A DNA stretch of 64,000 nt from contig NZ_JAPEPZ010000001.1 in NCBI RefSeq assembly GCF_026339875.1, forward strand, positions 1,426,001 through 1,490,000, given 5' to 3'. Positions 7,919-16,425 of the stretch are shown here, piece by piece (position 1 is the first letter of the stretch; each line of letters starts with the position of its first letter). Origin of the DNA: Streptomyces sp. NBC_01571. Its GTDB lineage: Bacteria; Actinomycetota; Actinomycetes; Streptomycetales; Streptomycetaceae. Under the pieces are notes generated by a model. The model was not told the DNA's origin. It worked only from the letters and a program-made list of their open reading frames with translations, and made no database searches. The translations under genes were made by a program, and so were the position numbers.

Positions 7919-8491
7919 TCAGAGTGCGGTGGGGAGCGTCTTCCAGAGATACGGCCGGTCGGGGGCGGCCCTGAGGGCGCTCAGCACGACCGGATGCGGT
8001 TCAGCGTACAGGACTGGGTAGTCCAGCTCATTGAACTCCGGGTCGGGCGTGAAGGCGAGCCGTTCGCCGTCCAGGGAGAACTGTGCGTCCACTCCCGGCT
8101 TGTTGCCGCGGGGGTCCTGCCGGTGCCAGGCCCCGTGGAACCGGACGGCCACCAGCCCGTGCACCTCGTCGAACTTCTGGTAGCAGAACGCCGTCGGGAT
8201 GTCCTCGGCGCGCAACAGCGCGGCCAGGGCGTGCGCCTTCGCGTAGCAGATGCCGGTGCGCCGCTCCAGGACGTCGGAGGCGCGCCAGGTGACCCGCGGA
8301 TCACCGGTGTCGTGCGAGTGCGGGATGGTGTCGCGCACGAATTCGAAGGCCGCACGCGCATAGGCATACGAGTCCACGGCCTCCATCGCGAGCCGGGCAG
8401 CCGTCTCCCGTACGAGGGGATGGCGGTGGTCGATCACCTCGTCGTCGGCCAGATAGGCGGAGAGGTCGGGGTTTTCCTGGATGAGCTCCAT
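7919..8491 (-). CDS. Transglutaminase-like domain protein
   Basis: 190 residues with a papain-like transglutaminase fold. The catalytic triad can be placed: Cys in RTGICYAKAHALA, His in VHGLVAVRF and Asp in HRQDPRG. The N-terminal segment ADDEVIDHRHPLVRE is typical of the actinobacterial group. Such proteins are probably proteases or amidases rather than crosslinkers, and the substrate is unknown. ATG at 8491 is chosen over the longer frame because upstream residues are not family-like. The gene is followed after 22 bp by the B3/B4 gene on the same strand. Confidence 0.85.
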   Translation of the reverse strand: MELIQENPDLSAYLADDEVIDHRHPLVRETAARLAMEAVDSYAYARAAFEFVRDTIPHSHDTGDPRVTWRASDVLERRTGICYAKAHALAALLRAEDIPTAFCYQKFDEVHGLVAVRFHGAWHRQDPRGNKPGVDAQFSLDGERLAFTPDPEFNELDYPVLYAEPHPVVLSALRAAPDRPYLWKTLPTAL

Positions 8492-8587
8492 ACCCGCAGA
8501 GCATAGGAATACGGCCGACCGCGAGTCAATGACTTTCCGGTCGACCGTATATCTATGCAATTCCTCACGAGAGGAGCACGATGCGCT

Positions 8588-9679
8588 CTAGTGGTGGGCC
8601 ATCTCTTCCTTGAGCGCGGCCAGGAACCCGTCGACGTCGTCCTCGGTCGTGTCGAAGGAGCACATCCAGCGGACGTCGCCCGCGGCCTCGTCCCAGAAGT
8701 AGAAGCGGTACCGCTTCTGCAGCCGCTCGCTCACGTCGTGCGGGAGGCGGGCGAAGACCGCGTTGGCCTGGACCGGGTGGAGGATCTCCACGCCGTGCAC
8801 CGAGCGCACGCCCTCGGCCAGTCGCTGGGCCATCCCGTTGGAGTGGCGGGCGTTGCGCAGCCACAGGTCCTTGGCGAGCAGCGCCTCCAACTGCACGGAG
8901 ACGAAACGCATCTTGGAGGCCAGCTGCATGGAGAGCTTGCGCAGGTGCTTCATCTGCCGGACGGCGTCCTGGTTGAGGACGACGACCGCCTCCCCGTACA
9001 GCGCGCCGTTCTTCGTCCCGCCCAGGCTCAGGATGTCGACGCCGACCGCGTTGGTGAACGTCCGCATCGGGACGTCGAGGGAGGCGGCCGCGTTGGCTAT
9101 CCGGGACCCGTCCAGGTGCACCTTCATGCCGTGCGCGTGGGCGTGGTCGCAGATCTCACGGATCTCGTCGGGCGTGTAGAGCGTGCCCAGCTCGGTGCTC
9201 TGGGTGATCGAGACGACCTGCGGCATGGCGCGGTGCTCGTCGTCCCAGCCGTACGCCTGCCGGTCGATCAGGTCGGGGGTGAGCTTGCCGTCGGGCGTGG
9301 GAACGGTGAGCAGCTTGAGGCCGCCCATGCGCTCGGGCGCACCGCCCTCGTCGACGTTGATGTGCGCGCTCTCGGCGCAGATCACCGCGCCCCAGCGGTC
9401 GGTGACCGCCTGGAGCGCGACCACGTTGGCTCCGGTGCCGTTGAAGACCGGAAAGGCCTCCGCGGTGGCACCGAAGTGGCTGCGGATGATCCTCTGGAGG
9501 TTCGCCGTGTAGTCGTCCTCGCCGTACGCGACCTGGTGTCCGCCGTTGGCCAGCGCCACCGCGGCGAGCACCTCGGGATGGGCGCCCGCGTAGTTGTCGC
9601 TGGCGAAGCCGCGGACGGCCGGGTCGTGGTGACGCCGGGCGTCGGTCTTCGGAGGGTTCACGGCTTCTCGGTCAGCCAC
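8588..9679 (-). CDS. Low-specificity threonine aldolase / beta-eliminating lyase
   Basis: 363 residues, a fold-type I PLP enzyme of the threonine aldolase family. The PLP lysine is in LSLGGTKNGAL. FASDNYAG at the N-terminus and VHLDGSRIANA (PLP-binding Asp and neighbours) are diagnostic. It cleaves L-threonine or allo-threonine to glycine and acetaldehyde. Its start overlaps the end of the upstream SDR gene by 22 bp, so translation is probably coupled. It is the last gene of a DUF6421-SDR-aldolase operon on the minus strand. Confidence 0.9.
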   Translation of the reverse strand: MADREAVNPPKTDARRHHDPAVRGFASDNYAGAHPEVLAAVALANGGHQVAYGEDDYTANLQRIIRSHFGATAEAFPVFNGTGANVVALQAVTDRWGAVICAESAHINVDEGGAPERMGGLKLLTVPTPDGKLTPDLIDRQAYGWDDEHRAMPQVVSITQSTELGTLYTPDEIREICDHAHAHGMKVHLDGSRIANAAASLDVPMRTFTNAVGVDILSLGGTKNGALYGEAVVVLNQDAVRQMKHLRKLSMQLASKMRFVSVQLEALLAKDLWLRNARHSNGMAQRLAEGVRSVHGVEILHPVQANAVFARLPHDVSERLQKRYRFYFWDEAAGDVRWMCSFDTTEDDVDGFLAALKEEMAHH

Positions 9680-10404
9680 AGACGTTTTCCGTTCACTTCA
9701 CCGGCGGGCAGGTCCCAGACGCCTGCGATGGACTCGGCCAGCGCGTCGACGTCCGTGAAGCCCGCGAACTTCGCGTTCGGGCGCTCGGCGCGCATCGCGT
9801 CGTGCACCAGTGCCTTGACGACCAGGATGGCAGCCGCGGAGGTGGGACCCTCCTCGCCCCCCGCCTTACGGAAGAAGTCGGCCATGGCCAGCGTCCACGC
9901 CTCGGCTGCGGCCTTGCCCGCGGCGTAGGCGGCGTTGCCCGCGGTCGGCTTGCTCGCGGCCGCGGCGCTGATCAGGACGTACCGGCCGCGGTCGCTGCGC
10001 TGCAGCGCCTCGTGGAAGGCGAGGGAGGTGTGCTGCACGGTGCGGACGAGCAGCAGCTCCAGGAAGTCCCAGTCGTCGAGACTCGTCTTGGTGAAGGTCT
10101 CGCTGCCGCGCCAGCCGCCGACGAGGTGGACCAGACCGTCGACACGGCCGAAGTCCTTCTCGACGCGGGTGGCCCACTCGTGCGTCGACTGCAGGTCGAG
10201 CAGGTCGACGGTGTCCCCGACGACGGTGGCGCCGCCGTGCCCGTAGCGGGCCGCGTCCACGGCCTCCGCGAGCCGCTCGGGGTCGTTGTCCGAGCCGACG
10301 ACGGTCGCGCCCGCGTCGGCGAGCCGGGCCAGCGTCGCGCGTCCGGCGGGTCCACCCGCGCCGGCCACCGCGATCACCGCACCGCTGAGAGCTCCGTTCG
10401 CCAT
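9658..10404 (-). CDS. Short-chain dehydrogenase/reductase
   Basis: 248 residues of the SDR superfamily. The cofactor motif is AGAGGPAGRA, a variant of TGxxxGxG, and the catalytic YxxxK is in AAYAAGKAAAEAW. Substrate unknown. ATG at 10404 is supported by AGGAGG 8 bp upstream. It lies between the DUF6421 gene (gap of 35 bp) and the overlapping threonine aldolase gene, an arrangement that is recurrent in Streptomyces, so the three products may act on one pathway. Confidence 0.88.
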   Translation of the reverse strand: MANGALSGAVIAVAGAGGPAGRATLARLADAGATVVGSDNDPERLAEAVDAARYGHGGATVVGDTVDLLDLQSTHEWATRVEKDFGRVDGLVHLVGGWRGSETFTKTSLDDWDFLELLLVRTVQHTSLAFHEALQRSDRGRYVLISAAAASKPTAGNAAYAAGKAAAEAWTLAMADFFRKAGGEEGPTSAAAILVVKALVHDAMRAERPNAKFAGFTDVDALAESIAGVWDLPAGEVNGKRLWLTEKP

Positions 10405-10439
10405 CTTCTTCGCCTCCTGAGCGTCCTCGGCGCGGGCGC

Positions 10440-11837
10440 TCACGCGGCGGCCCGCTCGGCGCCGGCCGCGGTGATGCCCTTGGTGGAGGCGATCACGTTC
10501 TTCAGCTTCTTGGAGAGCGCCTCATAGAACATGCTCAGCGGAAACTCGTCCGGAAGCACGTCGTCCACGAGCTTACGCGGGGGCAGGCTCAGATCCAGGG
10601 CGTCCGGGCCCTTGGCCCAGCGCGATCCCGGGTGCGGGGCGAGGTAGGCGGAGACCAGCTCGTACGCCTTGAACCAGTGGACGAGCTTGGGGCGGTCGAT
10701 GCCGGCCCGGTACAGGTCCTCGATCTCGGCGCACAGCTGGTTGGTGACCTGCGGGGCGCGCTGCCAGTCGATGTGCAGCTTGTTGTCGGTCCAGCGGACG
10801 ACATCGTGCTTGTGCAGGTAGGCGAAGAGCAGCTGGCCGCCGAGGCCGTCGTAGTTGCGGACACGGTCACCGGTGACCGGGAAGCGGAACATCCGGTCGA
10901 AGAGCACCGCGTACTGCACGTCACGGCCGTGCTGGTGGTCCTCGGCCTCCAGTTTCACGGCCTCCTTGAAGGCGGTGAGGTCGCAGCGCAGCTCTTCGAG
11001 GCCGTACATCCAGAACGGCTGCCGCTGCTTGATCATGAACGGGTCGAAGGGCAGGTCGCCATGGCTGTGGGTGCGGTCGTGGACCATGTCCCACAGCACG
11101 AAGGCCTGCTCGCAGCGCTCCTGGTCGTCCACCATCGCGGCGATGTCCTCGGGCAGCTGGAGGCCCAGGACGTCCACGGCGGCCTCGGTGACGGCGCGGA
11201 AGCGGGCGGCCTCGCGGTCGCAGAAGATGCCGCCCCAGCTGAAGCGCGCCGGTGCCTCGCGCACGGCGATGGTCTCCGGGAAGAGGACGGCCGAGTTGGT
11301 GTCGTAGCCCGCCGTGAAGTCCTCGAAGGTGATCCCGCAGAACAGCGGGTTGTCGTAGCGGGTGCGCTCCAGCTCGGCCAGCCAGTCCGGCCAGACCATG
11401 CGCAGCACGACCGCCTCGAAATTGCGGTCCGGGTTGCCGTTCTGCGTGTACATCGGGAAGACCACCAGGTGCTGGAGGCCGTCCTCACGGTTCGCGGCGG
11501 GCTGGAAGGCGAGCAGCGAGTCCAGGAAGTCGGGAACCTGGAAGCCCCCGTCGGCCCAGCCGCGGAGATCCTTCACGAGCGCCTCGTGGTAGGCCGCGTC
11601 GTGCGGCAGCAGCGGGGCGAGCCGCTCGACGGCGTCTATCGCCCGGCGTACGGCGAGATCGACGTCGGCGGCATCCGGGGCGCCCTCCGCCTCGAAGTCG
11701 ATCGAGCCGTCCTTGGACTGCCATGGCCGGATCTCCTCCACGGCATCCTTGAGCACGGGCCAAGCCGGGTGCTCCACCACCCTGCCCACGGGAGGAACCT
11801 GCTCCTCCATACCCACCTGCACAAGAATTTCCGTCAT
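10440..11837 (-). CDS. DUF6421 family protein
   Basis: 465 residues, recognised as the actinobacterial DUF6421 family. It has many conserved acidic and aromatic residues (for example QAFVLWDMVHDRTHSHGDLPF and KQRQPFWMYGLEELRCDL) and no signal peptide or membrane segment. The DxxHDRTHSHGD and EELRCD patterns look like metal-ligand motifs but no enzyme activity is known to me. It is the first gene of a minus-strand operon with an SDR and a threonine aldolase. Confidence 0.75.
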   Translation of the reverse strand: MTEILVQVGMEEQVPPVGRVVEHPAWPVLKDAVEEIRPWQSKDGSIDFEAEGAPDAADVDLAVRRAIDAVERLAPLLPHDAAYHEALVKDLRGWADGGFQVPDFLDSLLAFQPAANREDGLQHLVVFPMYTQNGNPDRNFEAVVLRMVWPDWLAELERTRYDNPLFCGITFEDFTAGYDTNSAVLFPETIAVREAPARFSWGGIFCDREAARFRAVTEAAVDVLGLQLPEDIAAMVDDQERCEQAFVLWDMVHDRTHSHGDLPFDPFMIKQRQPFWMYGLEELRCDLTAFKEAVKLEAEDHQHGRDVQYAVLFDRMFRFPVTGDRVRNYDGLGGQLLFAYLHKHDVVRWTDNKLHIDWQRAPQVTNQLCAEIEDLYRAGIDRPKLVHWFKAYELVSAYLAPHPGSRWAKGPDALDLSLPPRKLVDDVLPDEFPLSMFYEALSKKLKNVIASTKGITAAGAERAAA

Positions 11838-11872
11838 GTCTCATCCTCCACGGGAGAACCTCGCGTATGCAC

Positions 11873-11902
11873 ACCGTATGTAAATGAGGTTCCTTCTCGC
11901 AA
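11873..11902 (-). promoter_or_regulatory. Candidate promoter of the DUF6421 operon
   Basis: Minus strand: TTGCGA (11902-11897), 18 bp, TACGGT (11878-11873), about 35 bp before the start codon. Modest match only. Confidence 0.3.
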
Positions 11903-12058
11903 GGGGAGTCTCGATAGATTATCCTGCGCTACCCCCACCTTCACCGCTCTTTTTCCTGCCATACACCGCGTGGGCAACCACTTCCGCCAAGCGGTGTCGA
12001 GCGTTCCGGGCATCCGCGCGACGCCGCGGCGGAGGGCGGCGCCACCTCGCGGGCCGGA

Positions 12059-12066
12059 GGATTGGA
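12059..12066. repeat. Left target-site duplication
   Basis: GGATTGGA, identical to 13548-13555 on the other side of the element. Confidence 0.95.
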
Positions 12067-12089
12067 GGGTCTTCGAAGTTAGGCGGGGT
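12067..12089. repeat. Left terminal inverted repeat of the ISL3 element
   Basis: 23 bp, perfectly complementary to 13525-13547. Confidence 0.95.
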
Positions 12090-12221
12090 GGGTGAGCCTT
12101 CGTCCTCCGGGGTTCTCACGGAGGGTAAGCGTGGGGGTGGTCGGCTCGTGGGTGCAGGGCGTCCGTGGTCATCGGCGATCATGACTGTTCTCCGGCAGTT
12201 TGATCACCAGAAACCACGGGC

Positions 12222-13535
12222 TTGGACAACGATACGGCGGTGCTGCTCGACTTGGACGGCCTTGCCGTCGAGAGCGTTGAGCGGCTGATGGACGGCACCC
12301 GGCGGGTGCATCTGACCACAGCGGACGAAGCCGCCCGGGCCTGTCCCTCCTGCGGCGTGTTCGCGTCACATGTGAAGGGCCTCGTGTACACCCGTCCACG
12401 TGATCTTCCTTACGGAGAACGGGGATTGGAGTTCGTGTGGTGCAAGCGGCGTTGGTATTGCCGGGAGTCCGGATGCGAGCGGAAGTCGTTCACCGAGCAG
12501 GTTCGGCAGATACCGGCCGGGGCCCGGATCACCGGCCGGCTGCGCCGGGCTGCCGCCCTGCGGGTGCGGGATGCTGCTTCCACCGTGGTCCAGGCCGCCC
12601 GTGACCTGCACGTGTCCTGGCCGACGGTGATGGACGCCTTCCGCGCGGCCGCCCGCGAGGTCACCGAGGCGCCGCTGCCGGAAGTGGAGGTGCTGGGCGT
12701 CGACGAGACCCGGCGCGGACGGCCGCGCTGGGAACAGGATGCGGACACCGGCAAGTGGCACCTGGTGCGCGAGAGGTGGCACACCGGGTTCGTCGACGCG
12801 CTCGGGGCCGGTGGCCTGCTCGGGCAGGTCGAGGGCCGTGCCGCCGCCGACGTCCTGGCCTGGCTGTCCACCACCCCTTTGGAGTGGAGAAAGAACATCC
12901 GCTACGTCGCCATCGACATGTCAGCCACCTACCGGGCCGCGATCCGCACCGGCCTGCCCGATGCCATCGTGGTCGTTGACCACTTCCACATCGTCCAGCT
13001 CGCGAACAAGATGCTCTCTGCTGTACGGCGTCGCACCACCGCCGAGATCCGGGGCCGGCGTGGACGCGCCACCGACCCGGAATGGAAGGCCCGTCGACGG
13101 CTGCTGCGCAACCGTGAGGACCTCACCGACCAGCAGTTCGCCACGATGTGGAACGCGCTGCTGGACGAGGGGCCGATCGGGCAGACGCTGCTGACCGCCT
13201 GGATCGCCAAGGAGAGCCTGCGCACCCTCCTCGCCCTGGCCCGAACCGGCGCCGACCGCGAAGAAGTAGGCCACGCCCGATGGAAGTTCCTCACCTGGTG
13301 CGCGGACTCAGACATCCCCGAAGCCTGCACCCTCGCCACCACCGTCGACCGCTGGTGGCCCGAGATCGCCGGGTTCATCGACACCGGCCACAGCAACGCC
13401 AAGAGCGAAGGCATCAACCGCGTCATCAAGCTCGTCGCCCGCAACGCATTCGGCTTCCGCAATGCCGACAGCCAGCGCCTACGCACACGCTGCGTCACCA
13501 CCCGCCGAGCCCGCGGACACCTCAACCCCGCCTAA
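12222..13535 (+). CDS. tnp: ISL3 family transposase
   Basis: 437 residues. An N-terminal zinc-binding cluster (Cys41, Cys44, Cys74, Cys80, Cys85) is followed by a helix-turn-helix around residues 119-140 and a DDE catalytic domain: Asp161 in VLGVDETRRG, Asp232 in YVAIDMSATY and Glu396 in NAKSEGINRVIK. It cuts and pastes the surrounding element. The start is TTG at 12222 (the frame is closed upstream at 12203), with GTG at 12240 as an alternative. The stop codon TAA (13533-13535) lies inside the right terminal repeat. The frame is intact, so the element may be active. Confidence 0.93.
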   Translation: MDNDTAVLLDLDGLAVESVERLMDGTRRVHLTTADEAARACPSCGVFASHVKGLVYTRPRDLPYGERGLEFVWCKRRWYCRESGCERKSFTEQVRQIPAGARITGRLRRAAALRVRDAASTVVQAARDLHVSWPTVMDAFRAAAREVTEAPLPEVEVLGVDETRRGRPRWEQDADTGKWHLVRERWHTGFVDALGAGGLLGQVEGRAAADVLAWLSTTPLEWRKNIRYVAIDMSATYRAAIRTGLPDAIVVVDHFHIVQLANKMLSAVRRRTTAEIRGRRGRATDPEWKARRRLLRNREDLTDQQFATMWNALLDEGPIGQTLLTAWIAKESLRTLLALARTGADREEVGHARWKFLTWCADSDIPEACTLATTVDRWWPEIAGFIDTGHSNAKSEGINRVIKLVARNAFGFRNADSQRLRTRCVTTRRARGHLNPA

Positions 13536-13547
13536 CTTCGAAGACCC
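13525..13547. repeat. Right terminal inverted repeat of the ISL3 element
   Basis: Perfect complement of the left end. It includes the transposase stop codon. Confidence 0.95.
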
Positions 13548-13555
13548 GGATTGGA
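13548..13555. repeat. Right target-site duplication
   Basis: GGATTGGA. With the following bases it forms the hairpin GGATTG-GATGCGT-CAATCC (13548-13566), which would have been the target before insertion. Confidence 0.95.
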
Positions 13556-13758
13556 TGCGTCAATCCGCACGGGACTCGCCCACCCCCGGGTGATCCGAAC
13601 CGGCCGGACAAGGCGTCCCCCGCCCGGCCGGGACACGCCCTGCCTGGCGTACGAGCGGGTACATCGCGGGGCCGGGCCACTAGGCTGCGGCCTTGCCGCG
13701 TGGGCGCCGCCGGGACCACGCGTGCGCAGAGCCGCCGTCGACGGAAGCGAGTCGCATC

Positions 13759-14442
13759 TTGAACTTCCTCACCATCGGTCATCGCGGAGTGATGGGTGTC
13801 GAGCCCGAGAACACCCTCCGTTCCTTCATCGCCGCCCAGAACGCGGGCCTCGACCTGATCGAACTCGATCTGCATCTGAGCAAGGACGGCGCGCTCGTCG
13901 TCATGCACGACGCGGACGTGGACCGTACGACCGACGGTTCGGGGCCGATCTCCGAAATGACGCTCGCGGAGCTGCGGGCCCTGGACGCCGGGTGCGGTGA
14001 GCGCGTACCCGTCTTCGAAGAGGTCCTGGACGCCGTCAGGGCACCGTTGCAGGCCGAGATCAAGGACACGGCCGCGGCGCGGGCGCTGGCCGACGTGATG
14101 CACCGGCGCGATCTCGTGGGGCGCGTCGAGGTGTCGTCGTTCCACGACGAGGCGATCGCCGAGGTCACCCGGCTCGTGCCGGGCGTCCGCACCGCGCTCA
14201 TCGCGAGCCGCTACGGCGTCGACGTCGTGGACCGCGCCGTGGAGGCCGGTGCCGCGACCGTCTGTCTGAACATCCGCCGACTGACCCTGGAGGTCGTCGA
14301 GCACGCCCGCAAGTCCGGTCTGAGGATCATCGGGTGGGTGGTGAACACCCAGGACCAGCTGCGGCTGGTGCGCGCGCTGGAGCTGGACGGCGCGACCACC
14401 GACTACCCCCAGATCAAACGCACCGGCCGTTTCACGGCGTGA
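13759..14442 (+). CDS. Glycerophosphodiester phosphodiesterase
   Basis: 227 residues of the GDPD family. Catalytic motifs are GHRG at the N-terminus, PENTLRSF, LIELDLHLSKDG (metal-binding Glu and Asp) and VVMHDADVDRTT. It hydrolyses glycerophosphodiesters to glycerol-3-phosphate and an alcohol. There is no signal peptide, so it is cytoplasmic. The start is set at TTG 13759 because the family begins two or three residues before the GHRG strand; GGAAG lies 11 bp upstream. It is the first gene right of the IS element and is not disrupted. Confidence 0.88.
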   Translation: MNFLTIGHRGVMGVEPENTLRSFIAAQNAGLDLIELDLHLSKDGALVVMHDADVDRTTDGSGPISEMTLAELRALDAGCGERVPVFEEVLDAVRAPLQAEIKDTAAARALADVMHRRDLVGRVEVSSFHDEAIAEVTRLVPGVRTALIASRYGVDVVDRAVEAGAATVCLNIRRLTLEVVEHARKSGLRIIGWVVNTQDQLRLVRALELDGATTDYPQIKRTGRFTA

Positions 14443-14523
14443 CGCCCGCGCCGACGGCCGGACCAGCGCACACGACGCCCGCGCACTCGACGCGTGCGCT
14501 CGCGCCCACGGCCTCGCCGGCCG

Positions 14524-15066
14524 TCAGGCCAGCGGCTTGACCAGCAGCTCGAATCGCAGGTCGTCGCGCTGCGGGACACCGAAGCGCTCGTCGCCGTACG
14601 GGAACGGGGTCATCCGTCCCGTACGGCGGTAGCCGCGCCGCTCGTACCAGGCGATGAGGTCGTCGCGTACGGAGATCACCGTCATGTGCATCTCCGCGAC
14701 CGCCCAGGTCTCGCGCGCGTACCGCTCCGCCTCGGCGAGGATCACCTTGCCGAGACCGCCGCCCTGGAGTGCCGGGCTGACCGCGAACATGCCGAAGTAG
14801 GCGTGGTCGCCGCGGTGCTCCAACTGACAGCAGGCGACGACGGCACCGTCCCGCTCGACGGTCAGCAGCCGGCTGTCGGGCGCCTTGATGACGGCGAGCA
14901 CGCCCTCCGGGTCGGTCCGCTGCCCCTCGAGGATGTCCGCCTCCGTGGTCCAGCCGGCCCGGCTGGAGTCACCGCGGTACGCCGACTCGATCAGCGCGAC
15001 GAGAACGTCCACGTCCGCGTCGGTGGCGTCGCGGAAGATCGGGCCGTGGGAGGGGGCGGTGTTCAT
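14524..15066 (-). CDS. GNAT family N-acetyltransferase
   Basis: 180 residues with the GNAT acetyl-CoA signature: FGMFAVSPALQGGGLGKVIL contains the Q/RxxGxG/A loop, here QGGGLG. The C-terminal half has WYERRGYRRTG, typical of the fold. The acceptor is unknown. ATG at 15066 has GAGGA 9 bp upstream. It stands alone on the minus strand. Confidence 0.85.
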   Translation of the reverse strand: MNTAPSHGPIFRDATDADVDVLVALIESAYRGDSSRAGWTTEADILEGQRTDPEGVLAVIKAPDSRLLTVERDGAVVACCQLEHRGDHAYFGMFAVSPALQGGGLGKVILAEAERYARETWAVAEMHMTVISVRDDLIAWYERRGYRRTGRMTPFPYGDERFGVPQRDDLRFELLVKPLA

Positions 15067-15317
15067 GGAGCGAGTCCTCGAATCTCTGGATCTCTGGCGC
15101 GGCTCGGGCCCCGCCGAGCGTAACGCCCCGGCCGAGCGCCGTTCCATGATCCCCGTCGGCGGACGAGGCCGGCCACGGCAGCTCGCCGCGTCGCCGGATC
15201 GCCCCGACAGGTCCCGCACGAGGACGGCCCTCGGACCCTCCGCCGTGCGACGCACCGCGGCCGACGCCGCGCGCTGATCCACCGGGGATCACGGCACAGC
15301 CTCTAGGCTCCGGGGCC

Positions 15318-15710
15318 ATGGTGCATGTACTGAGCAGCCGGACCCTTCTGCGCCCTGCCGACCCGGAGCGCTCGCGCGCCTTCTACGGCGGGCAACTGGG
15401 CCTCGCCGTCCACCGGGAGTTCGGCACGGGGCCGGAGCGCGGCACGGTCTACTTCCTCGGCGGCGGTTTCCTGGAGGTCTCCGGCCGCAGTGAGGTGCCG
15501 CCCTCGCCCGCCCTCAGGCTGTGGCTCCAGGTGGCCGACGCGGCCGCGGCGCACGAGGAGCTGACCGCCGCCGGCGTCGAGGTCCTGCGCCCGCCGGTGA
15601 AGGAACCCTGGGGGCTGATCGAGATGTGGATCGCGGATCCGGACGGCACCGAGATCGTGCTGGTGGAGATCCCGGCGGATCATCCCCTGCGCCACCGGCC
15701 CGGGATCTGA
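15318..15710 (+). CDS. VOC family glyoxalase-like protein
   Basis: 130 residues of the vicinal oxygen chelate superfamily (glyoxalase/bleomycin resistance/dioxygenase fold), single beta-alpha-beta-beta-beta pair. RTLLRPADPERSRAFY at the N-terminus and WGLIEMWIADPDGTEIVLVE at the C-terminus carry the expected metal-ligand Glu. Substrate unknown. The ribosome binding site is weak (GGGG). Confidence 0.85.
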   Translation: MVHVLSSRTLLRPADPERSRAFYGGQLGLAVHREFGTGPERGTVYFLGGGFLEVSGRSEVPPSPALRLWLQVADAAAAHEELTAAGVEVLRPPVKEPWGLIEMWIADPDGTEIVLVEIPADHPLRHRPGI

Positions 15711-15861
15711 GAGCACCCGGCGGACGGAGAACGGATCATCGGTGCCGCCGCCGTCCGGTCGAGGAGCGGCGGCGCGGGCGGACCCCGCGCCCGCGGAGCA
15801 CGGCCCGCCGGCACCGACGCCGATCACGCCGGGCGGAGTTGCGGCCGCCCCGCGAGTGCGC

Positions 15862-16425
15862 TCAGCCGCGCGCGGCCCCCAGACGCCCCTCCAGCTGGCC
15901 GAGCAACTCCCCCAGCAGAGAGGCGAGTTCACGCTGACGGACGGGGTCGATGCCGGACAGGGCCGTAGTCTCGTAGGCGAGCTGCTGGGGCAGGACGCCG
16001 TCGACGAGCTCGCGTCCCTCGTCGGTGAGCCGGACGTGCGCGACCCGGCGGTCACGGGTGTCGCCCCGGCGTTCGACCAGGCCGCGCTCGGTCAGCTGCT
16101 TGAGGCGCTTGGTGACGGCCGCGCCGGAGGAGAACGTCTCGCGGGCGATCTCACTGGGGGTCAGCTCGTGTCCGGTACGGCGCAGCGTCCCGAGGACGTC
16201 GAACTCGGGACGGGTCAGCCCGGCCCGGCGCAGCGGGGCGTCCTCGGCCTGCTGGAGGAGCGCCGCCGAGCGGTTGATCCGGCCGATGATCTCCATCGGT
16301 CCGGTGTCGATGTCGGGATGCACCGCCCGCCATTGCTGCACGACCGCGGCCATCGTGTCGCCGGGCACCGCCGCCCGTCCGGCGCCGGTGTCCCCGCCCG
16401 CCGCCCGCCCGTTCGCTGCCGTCAT
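15862..16425 (-). CDS. MarR family transcriptional regulator
   Basis: 187 residues with a winged helix typical of MarR: LTRPEFDVLGTLRRTG, then the recognition helix in TFSSGAAVTKRLKQLTERGLV and the wing RRGDTRDRRVAHVRLT. Its ATG overlaps the FUSC stop codon in ATGA, so the two are translationally coupled, and it probably represses this operon. A MarR-type palindrome lies just before the FUSC gene. Such repressors usually respond to phenolic or other small aromatic ligands; the ligand is unknown. Confidence 0.9.
   Translation of the reverse strand: MTAANGRAAGGDTGAGRAAVPGDTMAAVVQQWRAVHPDIDTGPMEIIGRINRSAALLQQAEDAPLRRAGLTRPEFDVLGTLRRTGHELTPSEIARETFSSGAAVTKRLKQLTERGLVERRGDTRDRRVAHVRLTDEGRELVDGVLPQQLAYETTALSGIDPVRQRELASLLGELLGQLEGRLGAARG

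Larger units (their letters stand above)
12067..13547 (+). mobile_element. Complete ISL3-family insertion sequence
   Basis: A 1,481-bp element bounded by 23-bp perfect inverted repeats (12067-12089 and 13525-13547, starting GGGTCTTCGAAGTTAGGCGG). It is flanked on both sides by the 8-bp direct repeat GGATTGGA (12059-12066 and 13548-13555). ISL3 elements make 8-bp duplications and carry one transposase gene, as here. Perfect ends and duplication indicate a recent insertion. It sits between two gene units and breaks no recognisable gene. Confidence 0.95.
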
